A DNA stretch of 34,185 nt from a bacterium (GCA_016125085.1 WGMM01000058.1:1-34185); one strand, 5' to 3'. Shown: positions 16,868 to 26,430, counted from the first letter of the stretch. Numbers and translations are program-made. The notes: generated from the letters alone by a model not told the origin.

Positions 16868-17638
16868 TTATCTTGGGCTTCGGCGGCCGTTTCTTGCAAG
16901 TGCGGTGAGGGCTTGCCCGCCGATCGCACCTTCATGCAACGCACTACCGACAAGCACGCCCGCGATCGGCTGCCGGGCGATTTCGTCCAGGTCCTGCTTC
17001 GAACGAACCCCGCCGCCCAGCCAGATTTCCGCATTGCCGACATTCCTGCGGACCGGATCGATCCACTCCTCACCCGCGACGCCACGCCCGGTGCCAACGC
17101 GAGCCAGGTCGAGAATCAGAAAGCGGCCCAACCCAACTTCCGCCGCGATTTCGACCACATTCGTCAGCGACGTATCCCGTGGCCACGTCCCGCCTGCGGC
17201 CAGCATCGGCCGGCCTTCGAAAAGGTCCAGGCTGAGCAGGAACCGGTCGCGTGGCAGGCTTGAACCTCGAACGATTTCTTTTAGCGAAGCAGGCCCGGAC
17301 AGCGTTTCCAGCCCCAGCACGACCGTATCGATCCCGGCTTCGAAAGCCGTCACAGCCCGCGCGGGCGAACGCACGCCGACGTCGGCCCAGATGGCGGGGC
17401 CGACTTTCGTGAGGGCCCGGAGCACGTTCCAGGCGGGCTTGTCGTCCACGATGGCATCGAGATCGGCGACGTAGATCGCGTCCGCCCCGATTCGGTTATG
17501 ATAGGCCGCCGCCAGCTCAAGGGGTTCGGCAGCCCGAGGCGTGAGCACCGACACCAGGGGCCGATATTCGGCCCTTTGCCCCGCCTTTGCATGCACGCAT
17601 GCACACTTGCGCAAGTCCATCACGGGAATGACTTTCAT
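16868..17638 (-). CDS. HisA-like TIM-barrel protein of the C1 carrier cluster (COG1411-like)
   Basis: This 256-residue protein is related to HisA/ProFAR isomerase but belongs to the methanogen/methylotroph-type group. Landmarks are MKVIPVMDLRKCACVHAKAG at the start with the catalytic-type Asp8, GQRAEYRPL, DAIYVADLDAIVDD, the strand FLLSLDLFEGRPML, LDLARVGTGRGV, and the two phosphate-binding loops LGGGVRS and GVLVGSALHEG. The frame is open upstream to 18118, but ATG at 17638 is chosen because family similarity begins there; GAGGAG lies about twelve bases upstream. It is divergent from the ATP-grasp/MfnF/MfnE-like operon with a 70-bp gap. No other his genes are near, so histidine synthesis is unlikely. 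A step in methanofuran or methanopterin synthesis is inferred, but the reaction is unknown. Confidence 0.85.
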   Translation of the reverse strand: MKVIPVMDLRKCACVHAKAGQRAEYRPLVSVLTPRAAEPLELAAAYHNRIGADAIYVADLDAIVDDKPAWNVLRALTKVGPAIWADVGVRSPARAVTAFEAGIDTVVLGLETLSGPASLKEIVRGSSLPRDRFLLSLDLFEGRPMLAAGGTWPRDTSLTNVVEIAAEVGLGRFLILDLARVGTGRGVAGEEWIDPVRRNVGNAEIWLGGGVRSKQDLDEIARQPIAGVLVGSALHEGAIGGQALTALARNGRRSPR

Positions 17639-17708
17639 TCCGGTTCGCGTCTCCTCAATCCTTCGACCGGCCTGCGACAGCCACTCCTCGACACACATCG
17701 CCCACATT
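17639..17708. promoter_or_regulatory. Short divergent promoter region of the methanofuran-like cluster
   Basis: Only 70 bp separate the starts of the HisA-like gene (minus) and the ATP-grasp gene (plus). Both promoters must lie here or inside the coding ends, which suggests shared control. No -10/-35 pair or operator could be assigned by eye. Confidence 0.4.
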
Positions 17709-18692
17709 ATGACCGAACTGAAGACCACCCCTGGCCGACGCACCGTTTTCATCCATGAGCACGTCAGCGGCGGCGGGATGGCCGGGACGGAACTGCCGAA
17801 TTCCTGGCTTGCGGAGGGCAGGGCGATGCTGGAAGCCGCCGTAACGGCCTTCGCCGATGCCGGTTGCGACGTCGTCACCACGGTCGACCCTCGCGTCGAT
17901 TTCCATCTGCCCTTCGAAACGATTCGCGTCGAATCGCGACACCAGGCTGAAGCGATTCTAACCGATATGACCATGCGCACTGATTTCGGCCTGATCATCG
18001 CCCCGGAAACCGGCGGTGTCCTGCACCGGCTTACGCTGCTGGCCGAGAGAAAACCCGGGTGGAACCTCGGCTCGTCGGCCGAGGCGGTCGCCCTGTGCGG
18101 CGACAAAATCGCAACCACGCAACATCTGATCCGTCACGGCTTTCCACTACCAGACCCGATTCGCGTCGACGATTTCGGCAATTCGATCTGCCATGAAGGC
18201 CTGATCGCCCTCAAGCCGAACGACGGTGCCGGCACGGTCGACACATTTCTCGTGCCGGGACCATCGGTCCGGTCATTTGCCTCCCGTCAAGCCCTGGATC
18301 CATCCCGCTTCCACTGTATGCGTTTCGTCCCGGGCCCTTCGGCCGGGTATTCGTATTTGTGCGACGGGCATGGCAGCGCCGTGCCTGTCGCGGCATGCCG
18401 GCACGAAGTTCGGTTCGAACTGGTCGAACCGTGGATATATCGGTTTCAGCTCGATGCAGGTTCGCCCGCCCCAGTGCCCGTCGATGGCCAAATCGCCGCA
18501 TGTCGTGAAGCGATCCGAACGATTCCAGGGCTGCGCGGCTGGGTCGGTGTGGACGTCATTCTCGACCTGACCGGTGAGGTCGACGCAATTCTCGAAATCA
18601 ACCCCAGGCTGACAAGTTCGTTCGTCTGGGCCCTTAATCGGACAAATCGATCAGAGATTGTCTCGCAATGGCTGGCCTCTCCGTATCGATAA
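17709..18692 (+). CDS. ATP-grasp ligase of the methanofuran-like cluster (MfnD-like)
   Basis: This 327-residue ATP-grasp protein resembles the archaeal tyramine-glutamate ligase MfnD (COG1821), which adds glutamate to the phenolic amine early in methanofuran synthesis. It begins FIHEHVSGGGMAG, has EAVALCGDKIATTQHLIRHGFPLPDP (start of the ATP-grasp domain), IALKPNDGAGTVDTF, and the metal-binding end VDAILEINPRLTSSFVWAL. Bacterial methylofuran is reported to contain tyrosine rather than tyramine and a long glutamate tail, so the true substrate may be tyrosine or a glutamyl chain. ATG at 17709 is chosen because an earlier in-frame start would overlap the divergent HisA-like gene. It is first in a three-gene operon with the MfnF- and MfnE-like genes. 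Confidence 0.87.
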   Translation: MTELKTTPGRRTVFIHEHVSGGGMAGTELPNSWLAEGRAMLEAAVTAFADAGCDVVTTVDPRVDFHLPFETIRVESRHQAEAILTDMTMRTDFGLIIAPETGGVLHRLTLLAERKPGWNLGSSAEAVALCGDKIATTQHLIRHGFPLPDPIRVDDFGNSICHEGLIALKPNDGAGTVDTFLVPGPSVRSFASRQALDPSRFHCMRFVPGPSAGYSYLCDGHGSAVPVAACRHEVRFELVEPWIYRFQLDAGSPAPVPVDGQIAACREAIRTIPGLRGWVGVDVILDLTGEVDAILEINPRLTSSFVWALNRTNRSEIVSQWLASPYR

Positions 18693-18774
18693 CGTTTATG
18701 ATATCGATCAGTGGACCGAGAAATTTCGACTTCGAACAATCCCGCGGAAGCTTCGAGATTTGGGGATAAAGACA

Positions 18775-19800
18775 ATGAACCCGATCATTTTGGGTCTCGA
18801 TATCGGTGGAGCGAACCTGAAGGCATATGATTCGACAGGGCGTGCCGAAGTCGTGCCGTTCGAACTTTTCCGGAACCCGGATCATCTGGCCGACGAGGTG
18901 CGCGGGCTGGCCGCACGGATGGCCACGCCCAGCGCCGTCGTCGTCACGATGACGGCCGAGCTGTGCGACTGCTTCGAGTCACTGCGCGAGGGCGTGCTTC
19001 GCATCGTCTCCTCGCTCGAATCGATCTATCAGCCCGGTATTCTGCGGATCTGGGGCGTCGATGGAGCTTTCCATACCACCACCACGATCCGGAACGAACC
19101 GGCCCTGGCGGCGGCTTCGAACTGGAAAGCGCTGGGCGATTGCATGGCAGCCGAGCACTTCGCCGATTCCAGCGGCCTCGTCATCGACATCGGCTCGACC
19201 ACGACCGACATCCTCGCCGTATCGAACGGCAAGCTCATCAGCGATTCGCGGACCGATCTGGACCGGCTGCAATCGAGCGAGCTTGTCTATCTCGGCACAC
19301 TGCGTACGCCGCTCTGTGCCGTGGTCGACGAATTCAAGTTCCGGGGCCGGAAAACGCCGGTCATGCGTGAGCTGTTCGCGACGGTCGGCGACGTCTACTG
19401 GACGCTCGGCGAACTTGTCGATGCCCCCGAATATCTCGGAACTGCGAACGGCCGCCCCGGCACGCGTGGCGAATCGCGTAATCGCCTGGCCCGGATGCTC
19501 GGCCTCGATTTCGAACACTTCACGGAAGCCGAAGCGACGGATCTGGCCGCCCAGGCCGACAAGCAGATCGTGCGGATCCTCGAGAAAGCTGTGGCGACGG
19601 TCTCCGGCAAACTCCCCGGCAGCAAGCCCGAACGCATCGTCGTCTCCGGCTCCGGGGCGTTCCTGGCCCGCAAGATCGCCGAAAAAGTGGTGCCAGCGGA
19701 CCGGATCATCGACCTGGAATCGATCTGGGGACCTGAAAAGACCAGCGCGGCCTGTGCCGTGGCGATCGTACGGCTTGCGGCGGAAAAGCTGAAGGTATGA
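18775..19800 (+). CDS. Hydantoinase/ASKHA-fold protein of the methanofuran-like cluster (MfnF-like, COG1548)
   Basis: This 341-residue protein has the ASKHA (actin/sugar-kinase-like) fold. It shows the first phosphate loop ILGLDIGGANLKAYD, the family block VVVTMTAELCDCFES, the second phosphate loop VIDIGSTTTDILAV and the late IVVSGSGAFLARKI. In Methanocaldococcus the COG1548 member MfnF joins the furan unit to glutamyl-tyramine, the step that forms the methanofuran core. Function here is transferred from that family. ATG at 18775 begins directly at the conserved domain; an upstream TTG at 18658 would overlap the preceding gene and is less likely. The stop overlaps the next gene's ATG (ATGA). 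It lies 82 bp after the ATP-grasp gene. Confidence 0.88.
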   Translation: MNPIILGLDIGGANLKAYDSTGRAEVVPFELFRNPDHLADEVRGLAARMATPSAVVVTMTAELCDCFESLREGVLRIVSSLESIYQPGILRIWGVDGAFHTTTTIRNEPALAAASNWKALGDCMAAEHFADSSGLVIDIGSTTTDILAVSNGKLISDSRTDLDRLQSSELVYLGTLRTPLCAVVDEFKFRGRKTPVMRELFATVGDVYWTLGELVDAPEYLGTANGRPGTRGESRNRLARMLGLDFEHFTEAEATDLAAQADKQIVRILEKAVATVSGKLPGSKPERIVVSGSGAFLARKIAEKVVPADRIIDLESIWGPEKTSAACAVAIVRLAAEKLKV

Positions 19801-20444
19801 TTCCGCGGCCCGAAGACTGGCAGATTCCCTCGCGCGGCCCCGTCGTCGTAAAGCTCGGCGGTAGTCTTTTGCTGTGGGAATCGCTACCCCAGCGGCTTTC
19901 GCGATTCCTGGACTGGTGCCGCGCCGAGGGTGCGATGGTGATTCTCGTGACAGGCGGCGGCATGCCGGCGAACTTCGTGCGCGACCTCGACCACGCCCAT
20001 GGCATGGACGACACGATCTCGCATGATCTGGCCGTTCGGGCCATGGATCTGAATAGCCACTGCCTGGCTTCCCTGCTGCCCAGGCAGATGGCGGTCGTCG
20101 ATCACTTCTCGGGATTCGGCCCGATCTGGAACGCCGGCAAGACTCCCGTGATCGCCCCCTACCGGTTTTTGACCGAAGTCGACGCCCATTCGGCCCAGGC
20201 ACTGCCGGCAAGCTGGCGTGTGACGAGCGACTCGATCGCCGCACGCCTTGCCGAATGCGTCGGAGCGCATGACCTGATTCTTCTGAAAAGCAAGGACGTG
20301 CCCCCCGGAACGACGATTCGTCAGGCGGTACGCCATGGGCTCGTCGATCCGATGCTGCCCCAGATCGCGGCCCGGGTGCCGCGCATCATGAGCCTGAACT
20401 TCCGCGACCCCTCGGCTGTCGCCCGGGAGCTGATCAAATCCTGA
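19797..20444 (+). CDS. Amino-acid-kinase-fold protein of the methanofuran-like cluster (MfnE-like, COG2054)
   Basis: This 215-residue kinase is of the aspartokinase/acetylglutamate-kinase fold. It has VVVKLGGSLLL (phosphate loop), ILVTGGGMPANFVRDLD (substrate loop) and VTSDSIAARLAECVGAHDLILLKSKDV (nucleotide-binding strand). It is close in length and motif order to archaeal MfnE, which phosphorylates the aminomethylfuran phosphate to its diphosphate and so prepares it for MfnF. It starts by ATGA overlap with the MfnF-like gene and ends the operon. An aspartokinase or uridylate kinase role is unlikely given the short length and neighbours. The exact reaction is inferred from family and operon. 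Confidence 0.86.
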   Translation: MIPRPEDWQIPSRGPVVVKLGGSLLLWESLPQRLSRFLDWCRAEGAMVILVTGGGMPANFVRDLDHAHGMDDTISHDLAVRAMDLNSHCLASLLPRQMAVVDHFSGFGPIWNAGKTPVIAPYRFLTEVDAHSAQALPASWRVTSDSIAARLAECVGAHDLILLKSKDVPPGTTIRQAVRHGLVDPMLPQIAARVPRIMSLNFRDPSAVARELIKS

Positions 20445-20718
20445 TCACTTCAACAATCATTCTATCGCCCGTCCTGCGATCTCGCTTCGGGTTCCACAAT
20501 GTTGAATTATCGAAACGCATCGCCGCTCCTGGCCTTTACCGGCAAAATCGTTCTATGAAAAAATACCCCGCTGGCCGAAAATGCGATTCGTTCCCGCGGC
20601 ATTCGGAACCGAACTTTCCGCAGGGCGACTTCCGCACGGATCGAACTTCGGAACTCTCGTATCTTCGATCCTCGAGTCGATTAGATTCCCTCTTCGATTA
20701 CCGGACGGTTACCATACG

Positions 20719-22101
20719 ATGCGAACTACGATGACCATTCTTCCCCCGGCGGAAAATCGATCGATCCCGAAAGAACCGGGCGAATCCCTGCACTCGCGTC
20801 TTTCGACTATCGTCATCTCTTCACCATGGGTCGTTACGGCATTCACAGGTTCGATCGTCGTCGCTCTGGTTCTCGGCCTGGGTTTGCTCAGTCACGTACA
20901 TTACAACGACGAAAACTTCTACAACCGGCTGATTCGATACTATGCGGGCCAGAATATCCTGACCCCGATGCACGATTCGGCGAATCAGCCGATCGCTCTC
21001 GGGCCGACGTTTTTCATTGCCCACAGGCTCTGGAGCGGCATTTTCGGCCCTGGCGAATTCCAGGCGAGGGCGTTCTCGCTCACGCTCATGCTTGCCGCCT
21101 CCGCGTTCTGGACGTCGATCGCAATACGACTTTATCGCGCTGCTCCCTCTGCCCTCATCGCCGCGTTCTGGATCCTGCCGTTCCATGCCGTGTTCGCGAT
21201 CTGCTCGCTCGCGGAACCGTTCATGCTTGCCTTGCTGCTGGCATCCATGAGGCTCTGGATGTCAGCCGTCGATCGGATCGCGAATCGGACTGACAAGTCT
21301 CCCCCGCTGCTTTTCTGCCTTAGCGGCCTCCTTTTCGGCGTCGCCATCAACTGCAAGGTGCCTCTGCTGCCTATCGCGATGGCTATGGCCCTGTTCGGCG
21401 CTCTACGCATTCGGAACGTCTGGAGTGCAGTCGGGCCCTTCATCGCGATCATGACTCAGATCCCCTTCTGGATCTCCTGGGGAAATGTCTTCCCGCCCGG
21501 CCAGCGACACGGAATGATGCCCCAGTTCGCACATATGAGCGGTCTCTACGCGGACACCGCAATTCACCTGCTGACCGTGTGCGGCACCGTCATCTGGCCC
21601 GCGTTCCGGTTCGAAAGAAAATCGCCTTCCGCCTGGATCACGCTCGCGGCCGGCGCGGCGCTCTGGTTCGCACTCGGACCTCAACTGGCACTGAGCGACG
21701 AATCACGCTACCGCTTCGCTGGTCCGGTCCTTCAAGCCAGCTATGTGGGATCGATCTTCCGCTGGGCTCTCATCCTGCCCTTTCTGGCGGCCTGGCAAAT
21801 CTTATTCGATTGCGTCGGACACATCCGCCGTAACGATATCGACCAGTTCCGGCAACTCTTAATGGCCGCCGCAGCACTGAGCCTCGTCGCCTTCATCCGC
21901 AGCCCGCTCGGTTTCGACCGCTACGTCACCTGCTTCCTGCCTCTCTGGTGGATCGCGCTCTGGCCGGAAATCCGCCGCTACCCTGTCGCGATGGGCTTGT
22001 CGTTCGTCCCGTTGACGATCCAGGCCGGCCTGCTCGTCGAAAAGGTCATGAGCATGAAACTCGTCTTCGGCTCGCCACTGCCGCATCTGGCCGGTTTTTG
22101 A
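20719..22101 (+). CDS. Membrane glycosyltransferase of the ArnT/PMT superfamily
   Basis: This ~460-residue polytopic membrane protein is likely to transfer a sugar from a polyprenyl-phosphate donor at the outer face of the cytoplasmic membrane. A first membrane segment (about 36-58) is followed by HYNDENFYNRLIRYYAGQ. The Asp64-Glu65 pair there matches the acidic motif in the first external loop of ArnT/PMT-type enzymes. About ten further hydrophobic segments follow, ending near the C-terminus. The open frame extends to 20581, but the added stretch is low in hydrophobicity and overlaps spurious frames, so ATG at 20719 (MRTTMTILPP) is preferred. The acceptor is unknown. It stands alone after the methanofuran-like operon (275-bp gap) and converges with the superoxide dismutase gene. 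Confidence 0.75.
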   Translation: MRTTMTILPPAENRSIPKEPGESLHSRLSTIVISSPWVVTAFTGSIVVALVLGLGLLSHVHYNDENFYNRLIRYYAGQNILTPMHDSANQPIALGPTFFIAHRLWSGIFGPGEFQARAFSLTLMLAASAFWTSIAIRLYRAAPSALIAAFWILPFHAVFAICSLAEPFMLALLLASMRLWMSAVDRIANRTDKSPPLLFCLSGLLFGVAINCKVPLLPIAMAMALFGALRIRNVWSAVGPFIAIMTQIPFWISWGNVFPPGQRHGMMPQFAHMSGLYADTAIHLLTVCGTVIWPAFRFERKSPSAWITLAAGAALWFALGPQLALSDESRYRFAGPVLQASYVGSIFRWALILPFLAAWQILFDCVGHIRRNDIDQFRQLLMAAAALSLVAFIRSPLGFDRYVTCFLPLWWIALWPEIRRYPVAMGLSFVPLTIQAGLLVEKVMSMKLVFGSPLPHLAGF

Positions 22102-22179
22102 AGCTCACGGCAAGCGGGCCGCTCGTTCGCGAATCCGGTCAGACACCCGCAGCGAATCCTTCGGGTTTCCGAACTTCCT

Positions 22180-22234
22180 TCGAACGAAAGAAGAGGCCGC
22201 GACGTTTTTTCGCCGCGGCCTCCTTCGGTTCGAT
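22180..22234. terminator. Bidirectional hairpin terminator between convergent genes
   Basis: A perfect 9-bp stem (GAGGCCGCG at 22193-22201 with CGCGGCCTC at 22214-22222) encloses a 12-nt loop. Imperfect pairing extends outward (CGAACGAAAG against CTTCGGTTCG). It lies between the convergent membrane glycosyltransferase (ends 22101) and superoxide dismutase (ends 22255) genes. No long T-tract follows on either strand, but position and strength fit a shared terminator. Confidence 0.7.
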
Positions 22235-22254
22235 GATCGCGATCCGCGACCGGC

Positions 22255-22968
22255 TCAACCCAGCGCCATTTCGTAACGCTTCGCCACTTCGGCCCAGTTG
22301 ACCGTGTTCCACCAGGCGGCGACGTAATCCGGGCGCTTGTTCTGATACTTCAGGTAATAAGCGTGTTCCCAGACATCCACACCCAGGATCGGCGTCGAAC
22401 CTTCCATCAGCGGGCTGTCCTGATTCGGGCTCGAAGTGATCGCCAGCTTGCCCTGGCCATTGACCGCCAGCCAGCCCCAGCCCGAGCCGAACCGCTTCAC
22501 GGCGGCTTCCGAAAGCTGGGCCTTGAACGCGTCGAATCCGCCGAAAGCCGAAGAGATCGCCGAGGCCAGCTTACCCTTCGGCTCGCCGCCACCATCCGGA
22601 CCCATGATCGTCCAGAACAGGCTGTGGTTATAGTGCCCGCCGCCATTGTTCCGCACCGCCATGCGGACGGCTTCCGGCAGGTCCTTCAAGTTCTTCAACA
22701 ACTCTTCGACCGGCTTGGCCTGCAGGTCGGCGTGCTTGGCCAGCGCATCGTTCAGGTTCTTCACGTAGGCCGCATGGTGCCGGTCGTGATGGATCTCCAT
22801 CGTTTTGGCGTCGATATGCGGCTCAAGCGCCTTGAAGTCATAGGGCAGGGCAGGCACGGTGAACGCAGCAGCCGCGGCGTGGGCCGGCTTCGCGTTCACT
22901 AGTCCGGTGGCGAGGCCAGCGGCCGTTCCCAGGCTGACTTTCACGAACTGACGACGATCGAAATTCAT
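22255..22968 (-). CDS. sodA: Exported superoxide dismutase, Mn type
   Basis: This 237-residue Fe/Mn-family superoxide dismutase converts superoxide to hydrogen peroxide and oxygen. Residues 1-31 look like a Tat signal (DRRQFVKVSLGTAAG with the twin arginine, then a hydrophobic stretch and AHA-A), so the enzyme should fold in the cytoplasm and be exported. Metal ligands visible are His60 (EIHHDRHH), His115 (YNHSLFW), Asp198 and His202 (DVWEHAYY). The Gly-rich NNGGGHYNHS and the Gln in SSPNQDSPL (Gln183) fit the Mn rather than Fe subgroup. The frame is open to 23169, but ATG at 22968 begins exactly at the signal peptide. It converges with the upstream plus-strand gene across a hairpin terminator. 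The gene symbol is by family only. Confidence 0.93.
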   Translation of the reverse strand: MNFDRRQFVKVSLGTAAGLATGLVNAKPAHAAAAAFTVPALPYDFKALEPHIDAKTMEIHHDRHHAAYVKNLNDALAKHADLQAKPVEELLKNLKDLPEAVRMAVRNNGGGHYNHSLFWTIMGPDGGGEPKGKLASAISSAFGGFDAFKAQLSEAAVKRFGSGWGWLAVNGQGKLAITSSPNQDSPLMEGSTPILGVDVWEHAYYLKYQNKRPDYVAAWWNTVNWAEVAKRYEMALG

Positions 22969-23149
22969 GGTCGTAGACTCTCTGAAGTGGGTTCCGATCG
23001 AGCTTTCGCCCGAATTTTTCCGCTCCCCTTGGTCTAATCGATCCGCCACCCGCCGGCAAGTCTTTTCCCGGCCGATTCGAGGCGAAATAAATGCGACCAA
23101 GCCATCCAGTTCGAAGTCAAAACCCTTGCGGCATAACGTTTCCGCAAAA

Positions 23150-23890
23150 TCACTCCGGCTTGCGGGCATACATCAGCACCGGTCGGTGCGGGTAGCCCAC
23201 CGACACCGTCGCTACTGAAGCGATAACTGCCTTCATGCGTGCAACCAATCCCCCGGCCGGTGTGGCATAAACGCAGTAGAACCGCTCAGGTTTTCCGAAC
23301 CCCGCCGCCACAAGCGAACGCCGGATCGTTCGCGAGCTCAGGCCCCGTTCCGTCGTTCCGAACAGCTTCCTGTCATTGGCCGACGACGGCGAATACTGGT
23401 GAAACCAGTCCGGCTCCACCACCACGATCGACCCGCCCGGCTTAAGCGCCCGATAAGTATTCCGCAACACCGCCACGTCATCCGCGCAGTGGTGCAGGGC
23501 ATCCATCACCAGGGCACTGTCATAAACGCCTTCGTCGATCGCCAATGCCGGCGACTGCATATCGCCCTGGCGAAACGTGATGCGCCCCGCAAAGCCCAAC
23601 CTCGCCGCGTTCTCCGCCGCGATCGCCAGCATGTCGTCCGACACATCCAGAGCCGTCACTTCGCAACCCCGGCCCGCCAGGAAGATGCTCGACCAGCCCG
23701 GCCCGCAGCCCAGGTCCAGCACCTTCGGCCCGAACGGCCGGCTGTTGGCGATTTCCGAAAACGCTGCCCAGTAATGCAGAAACCAGTGCGAGACGAAACC
23801 CTTCGACCGCAAGTGATCCTGAAACTCGGGCCCGTAGATCTCCGTCGCCTTGCGGACAAAGTTCCGCTCGTTGTCGATCGTCCCTGACAT
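23150..23890 (-). CDS. Class I SAM-dependent methyltransferase of unknown substrate
   Basis: This 246-residue protein has the Rossmann methyltransferase core. SAM loop KVLDLGCGPGWSSIFLAGRG is followed by acidic VTALDVSDDM, then ITFRQGDMQ, the YDSALVMDALHHCADDVAVLRNTYRALKPGG motif IV-V region, and VVVEPDWFHQYSP. It belongs to the Methyltransf_11/25-like group. The N-terminus (VRKATEIYGPEFQDHLRSKGFVSHWFLHYW) looks substrate-specific but is not recognised. ATG at 23890 has GGAAGG about six bases upstream. The 181-bp gap to the superoxide dismutase start is not informative. The substrate could be a small metabolite or lipid and cannot be told from sequence. Confidence 0.85.
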   Translation of the reverse strand: MSGTIDNERNFVRKATEIYGPEFQDHLRSKGFVSHWFLHYWAAFSEIANSRPFGPKVLDLGCGPGWSSIFLAGRGCEVTALDVSDDMLAIAAENAARLGFAGRITFRQGDMQSPALAIDEGVYDSALVMDALHHCADDVAVLRNTYRALKPGGSIVVVEPDWFHQYSPSSANDRKLFGTTERGLSSRTIRRSLVAAGFGKPERFYCVYATPAGGLVARMKAVIASVATVSVGYPHRPVLMYARKPE

Positions 23891-23947
23891 GGCGTCCCTT
23901 CCGAAGATTACCGCAGCTTCGATTCCGCTTCAGCACTTCTCTGACCG

Positions 23948-24004
23948 ACCGAGAAAAAGGGCTGGGCGATCGAGCGTCGTCGACCTTGCCAGCCCCTTTT
24001 CGGT
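23948..24004 (-). terminator. Rho-independent terminator after 6-phosphogluconate dehydrogenase
   Basis: A long imperfect inverted repeat (23948-23965 with 23989-24004) has the core GGGCTGG / CCAGCCC and a ~23-nt loop. Read on the minus strand, the stem is followed directly by CCCTTTTTCTCGG, a good T-tract. It begins 28 bp beyond the dehydrogenase stop and ends before the methyltransferase start at 23890, so it separates the two genes. Confidence 0.8.
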
Positions 24005-24032
24005 TCGATTCACCGTGCGTTCACGACGCTCG

Positions 24033-25490
<1,458 letters not shown>

Positions 25491-25790
25491 CGTCAGACCA
25501 GGTACCTTTCCGCAAAATGACTTCGTGCTACGCTTCGCGAACCGTACCGCCCCGAATCCGCCCGGCCCGGAATCCGAAAAACCCGGCCAGCCCGTTTCGA
25601 CGACACGGTCGTATGGGACACTAACTTAACGAATTTCCCGGCACTCGGCAAACTTCATGCATGGACGAACCGACGTTTCGACCAGCCAGACCCGGCACAG
25701 GTGAACGATTCGGAAGCAGCAATGACGGTTGAAGAATCGCATGACTCACGGACCGAATTCACCAATCACGTGTATCTCCTCCCCCGGTCA
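25491..25790. other. Intergenic region, no gene seen
   Basis: These 300 bp lie upstream of 6-phosphogluconate dehydrogenase and downstream of the VOC gene, both on the minus strand. It should hold the dehydrogenase promoter. Short open frames have no recognisable product. No repeat or strong hairpin was seen. Confidence 0.5.
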
Positions 25791-26276
25791 TCACCCATCC
25801 CCCCGACGCGCAGCCTCGATTCTCGCAATGTCGATCTTCCTCATCGTCATCATCGCCTCCATCGCGCGTTTCCCCGCCGCACGGTCCGGGTCGGTCGTCG
25901 CCTCCCAAAGCGCCCAAGGCGTGATCTGCCACGAATAGCCCCACCTGTCCCGGCACCAGCCACACGCCCGCTCCTCGCCCCCATTGCCCACGATCGCGTT
26001 CCAGTACCTGTCCGTCTCCTCCTGGCTTTCCGTCAGCACCATGAAGCTCACGGCCATGTTCGCCTGCACGTTCGGCCCGCCGTTCAGGCCGATGTACCGC
26101 TGCCCCAGCACCGTGAACTCCACCGTCAGATCCTCGCCCTCTTTCGCGGCCGGCAGATCCAGCGGCGATGCGTTCGCATTCAACACACGACTGTCCGGAA
26201 ACACGCTGGCGTAAAACTCCGCCGCCTTACGAGCCTCGCCCCGGTCGAACCACATGCAGGTGATCAATTGCGACAT
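25791..26276 (-). CDS. VOC-family (PhnB/3-demethylubiquinone-methyltransferase-like) protein
   Basis: This 161-residue single-domain VOC protein matches PF06983-type sequences: ITCMWFDRGEARKAAEFYASVFPDSRV at the start, VEFTVLGQRYIGLNGGP, SFMVLTESQEETDRYWNAIV and the end CGWCRDRWGYSWQITP. The family has a glyoxalase/bleomycin-resistance fold, and many members lack a proven reaction. The C-terminal KRAMEAMMTMRKIDIARIEAA helix is also typical. ATG at 26276 begins right at the domain; the frame is open further upstream without similarity. It is divergent from the alpha/beta hydrolase gene. The biological role is unknown. Confidence 0.88.
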   Translation of the reverse strand: MSQLITCMWFDRGEARKAAEFYASVFPDSRVLNANASPLDLPAAKEGEDLTVEFTVLGQRYIGLNGGPNVQANMAVSFMVLTESQEETDRYWNAIVGNGGEERACGWCRDRWGYSWQITPWALWEATTDPDRAAGKRAMEAMMTMRKIDIARIEAARRGDG

Positions 26277-26336
26277 CGTTCGCCTTTGCCTCACGAAGGT
26301 TAATGACAGTTCTTCAGAATACGCCGATTTCCACTC

Positions 26337-26388
26337 GGAACGAATGGCCGCATCACTTTTTTCGTGACATTCTCCGAAGATTCGTTCC
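26337..26388. repeat. Inverted repeat GGAACGAAT / ATTCGTTCC between divergent genes
   Basis: Exact 9-bp arms at 26337-26345 and 26380-26388 enclose 34 bp, inside which TCAC...GTGA pairs around a T-tract. It lies in the 287-bp region between the divergent VOC and alpha/beta hydrolase genes. It could be an operator or a weak hairpin; the function is unknown. Confidence 0.5.
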
Positions 26389-26430
26389 CGTACGCATCGC
26401 AATTCCGCGAAAATGACGACAGCGGAAAAG

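Noticed and set aside
17588..17615. Repeated GCATGCAC tract that also resembles 4587-4604
   Set aside because: It lies inside the HisA-like gene and encodes its conserved VHA-type segment; similarity to the other site is a short, low-complexity match.
20555..20734. Small plus-strand frame (59 residues, MKKYPAGRKCD...) ahead of the membrane glycosyltransferase
   Set aside because: No ribosome site, biased Arg/Ser composition, and it overlaps the preferred start of the larger gene.
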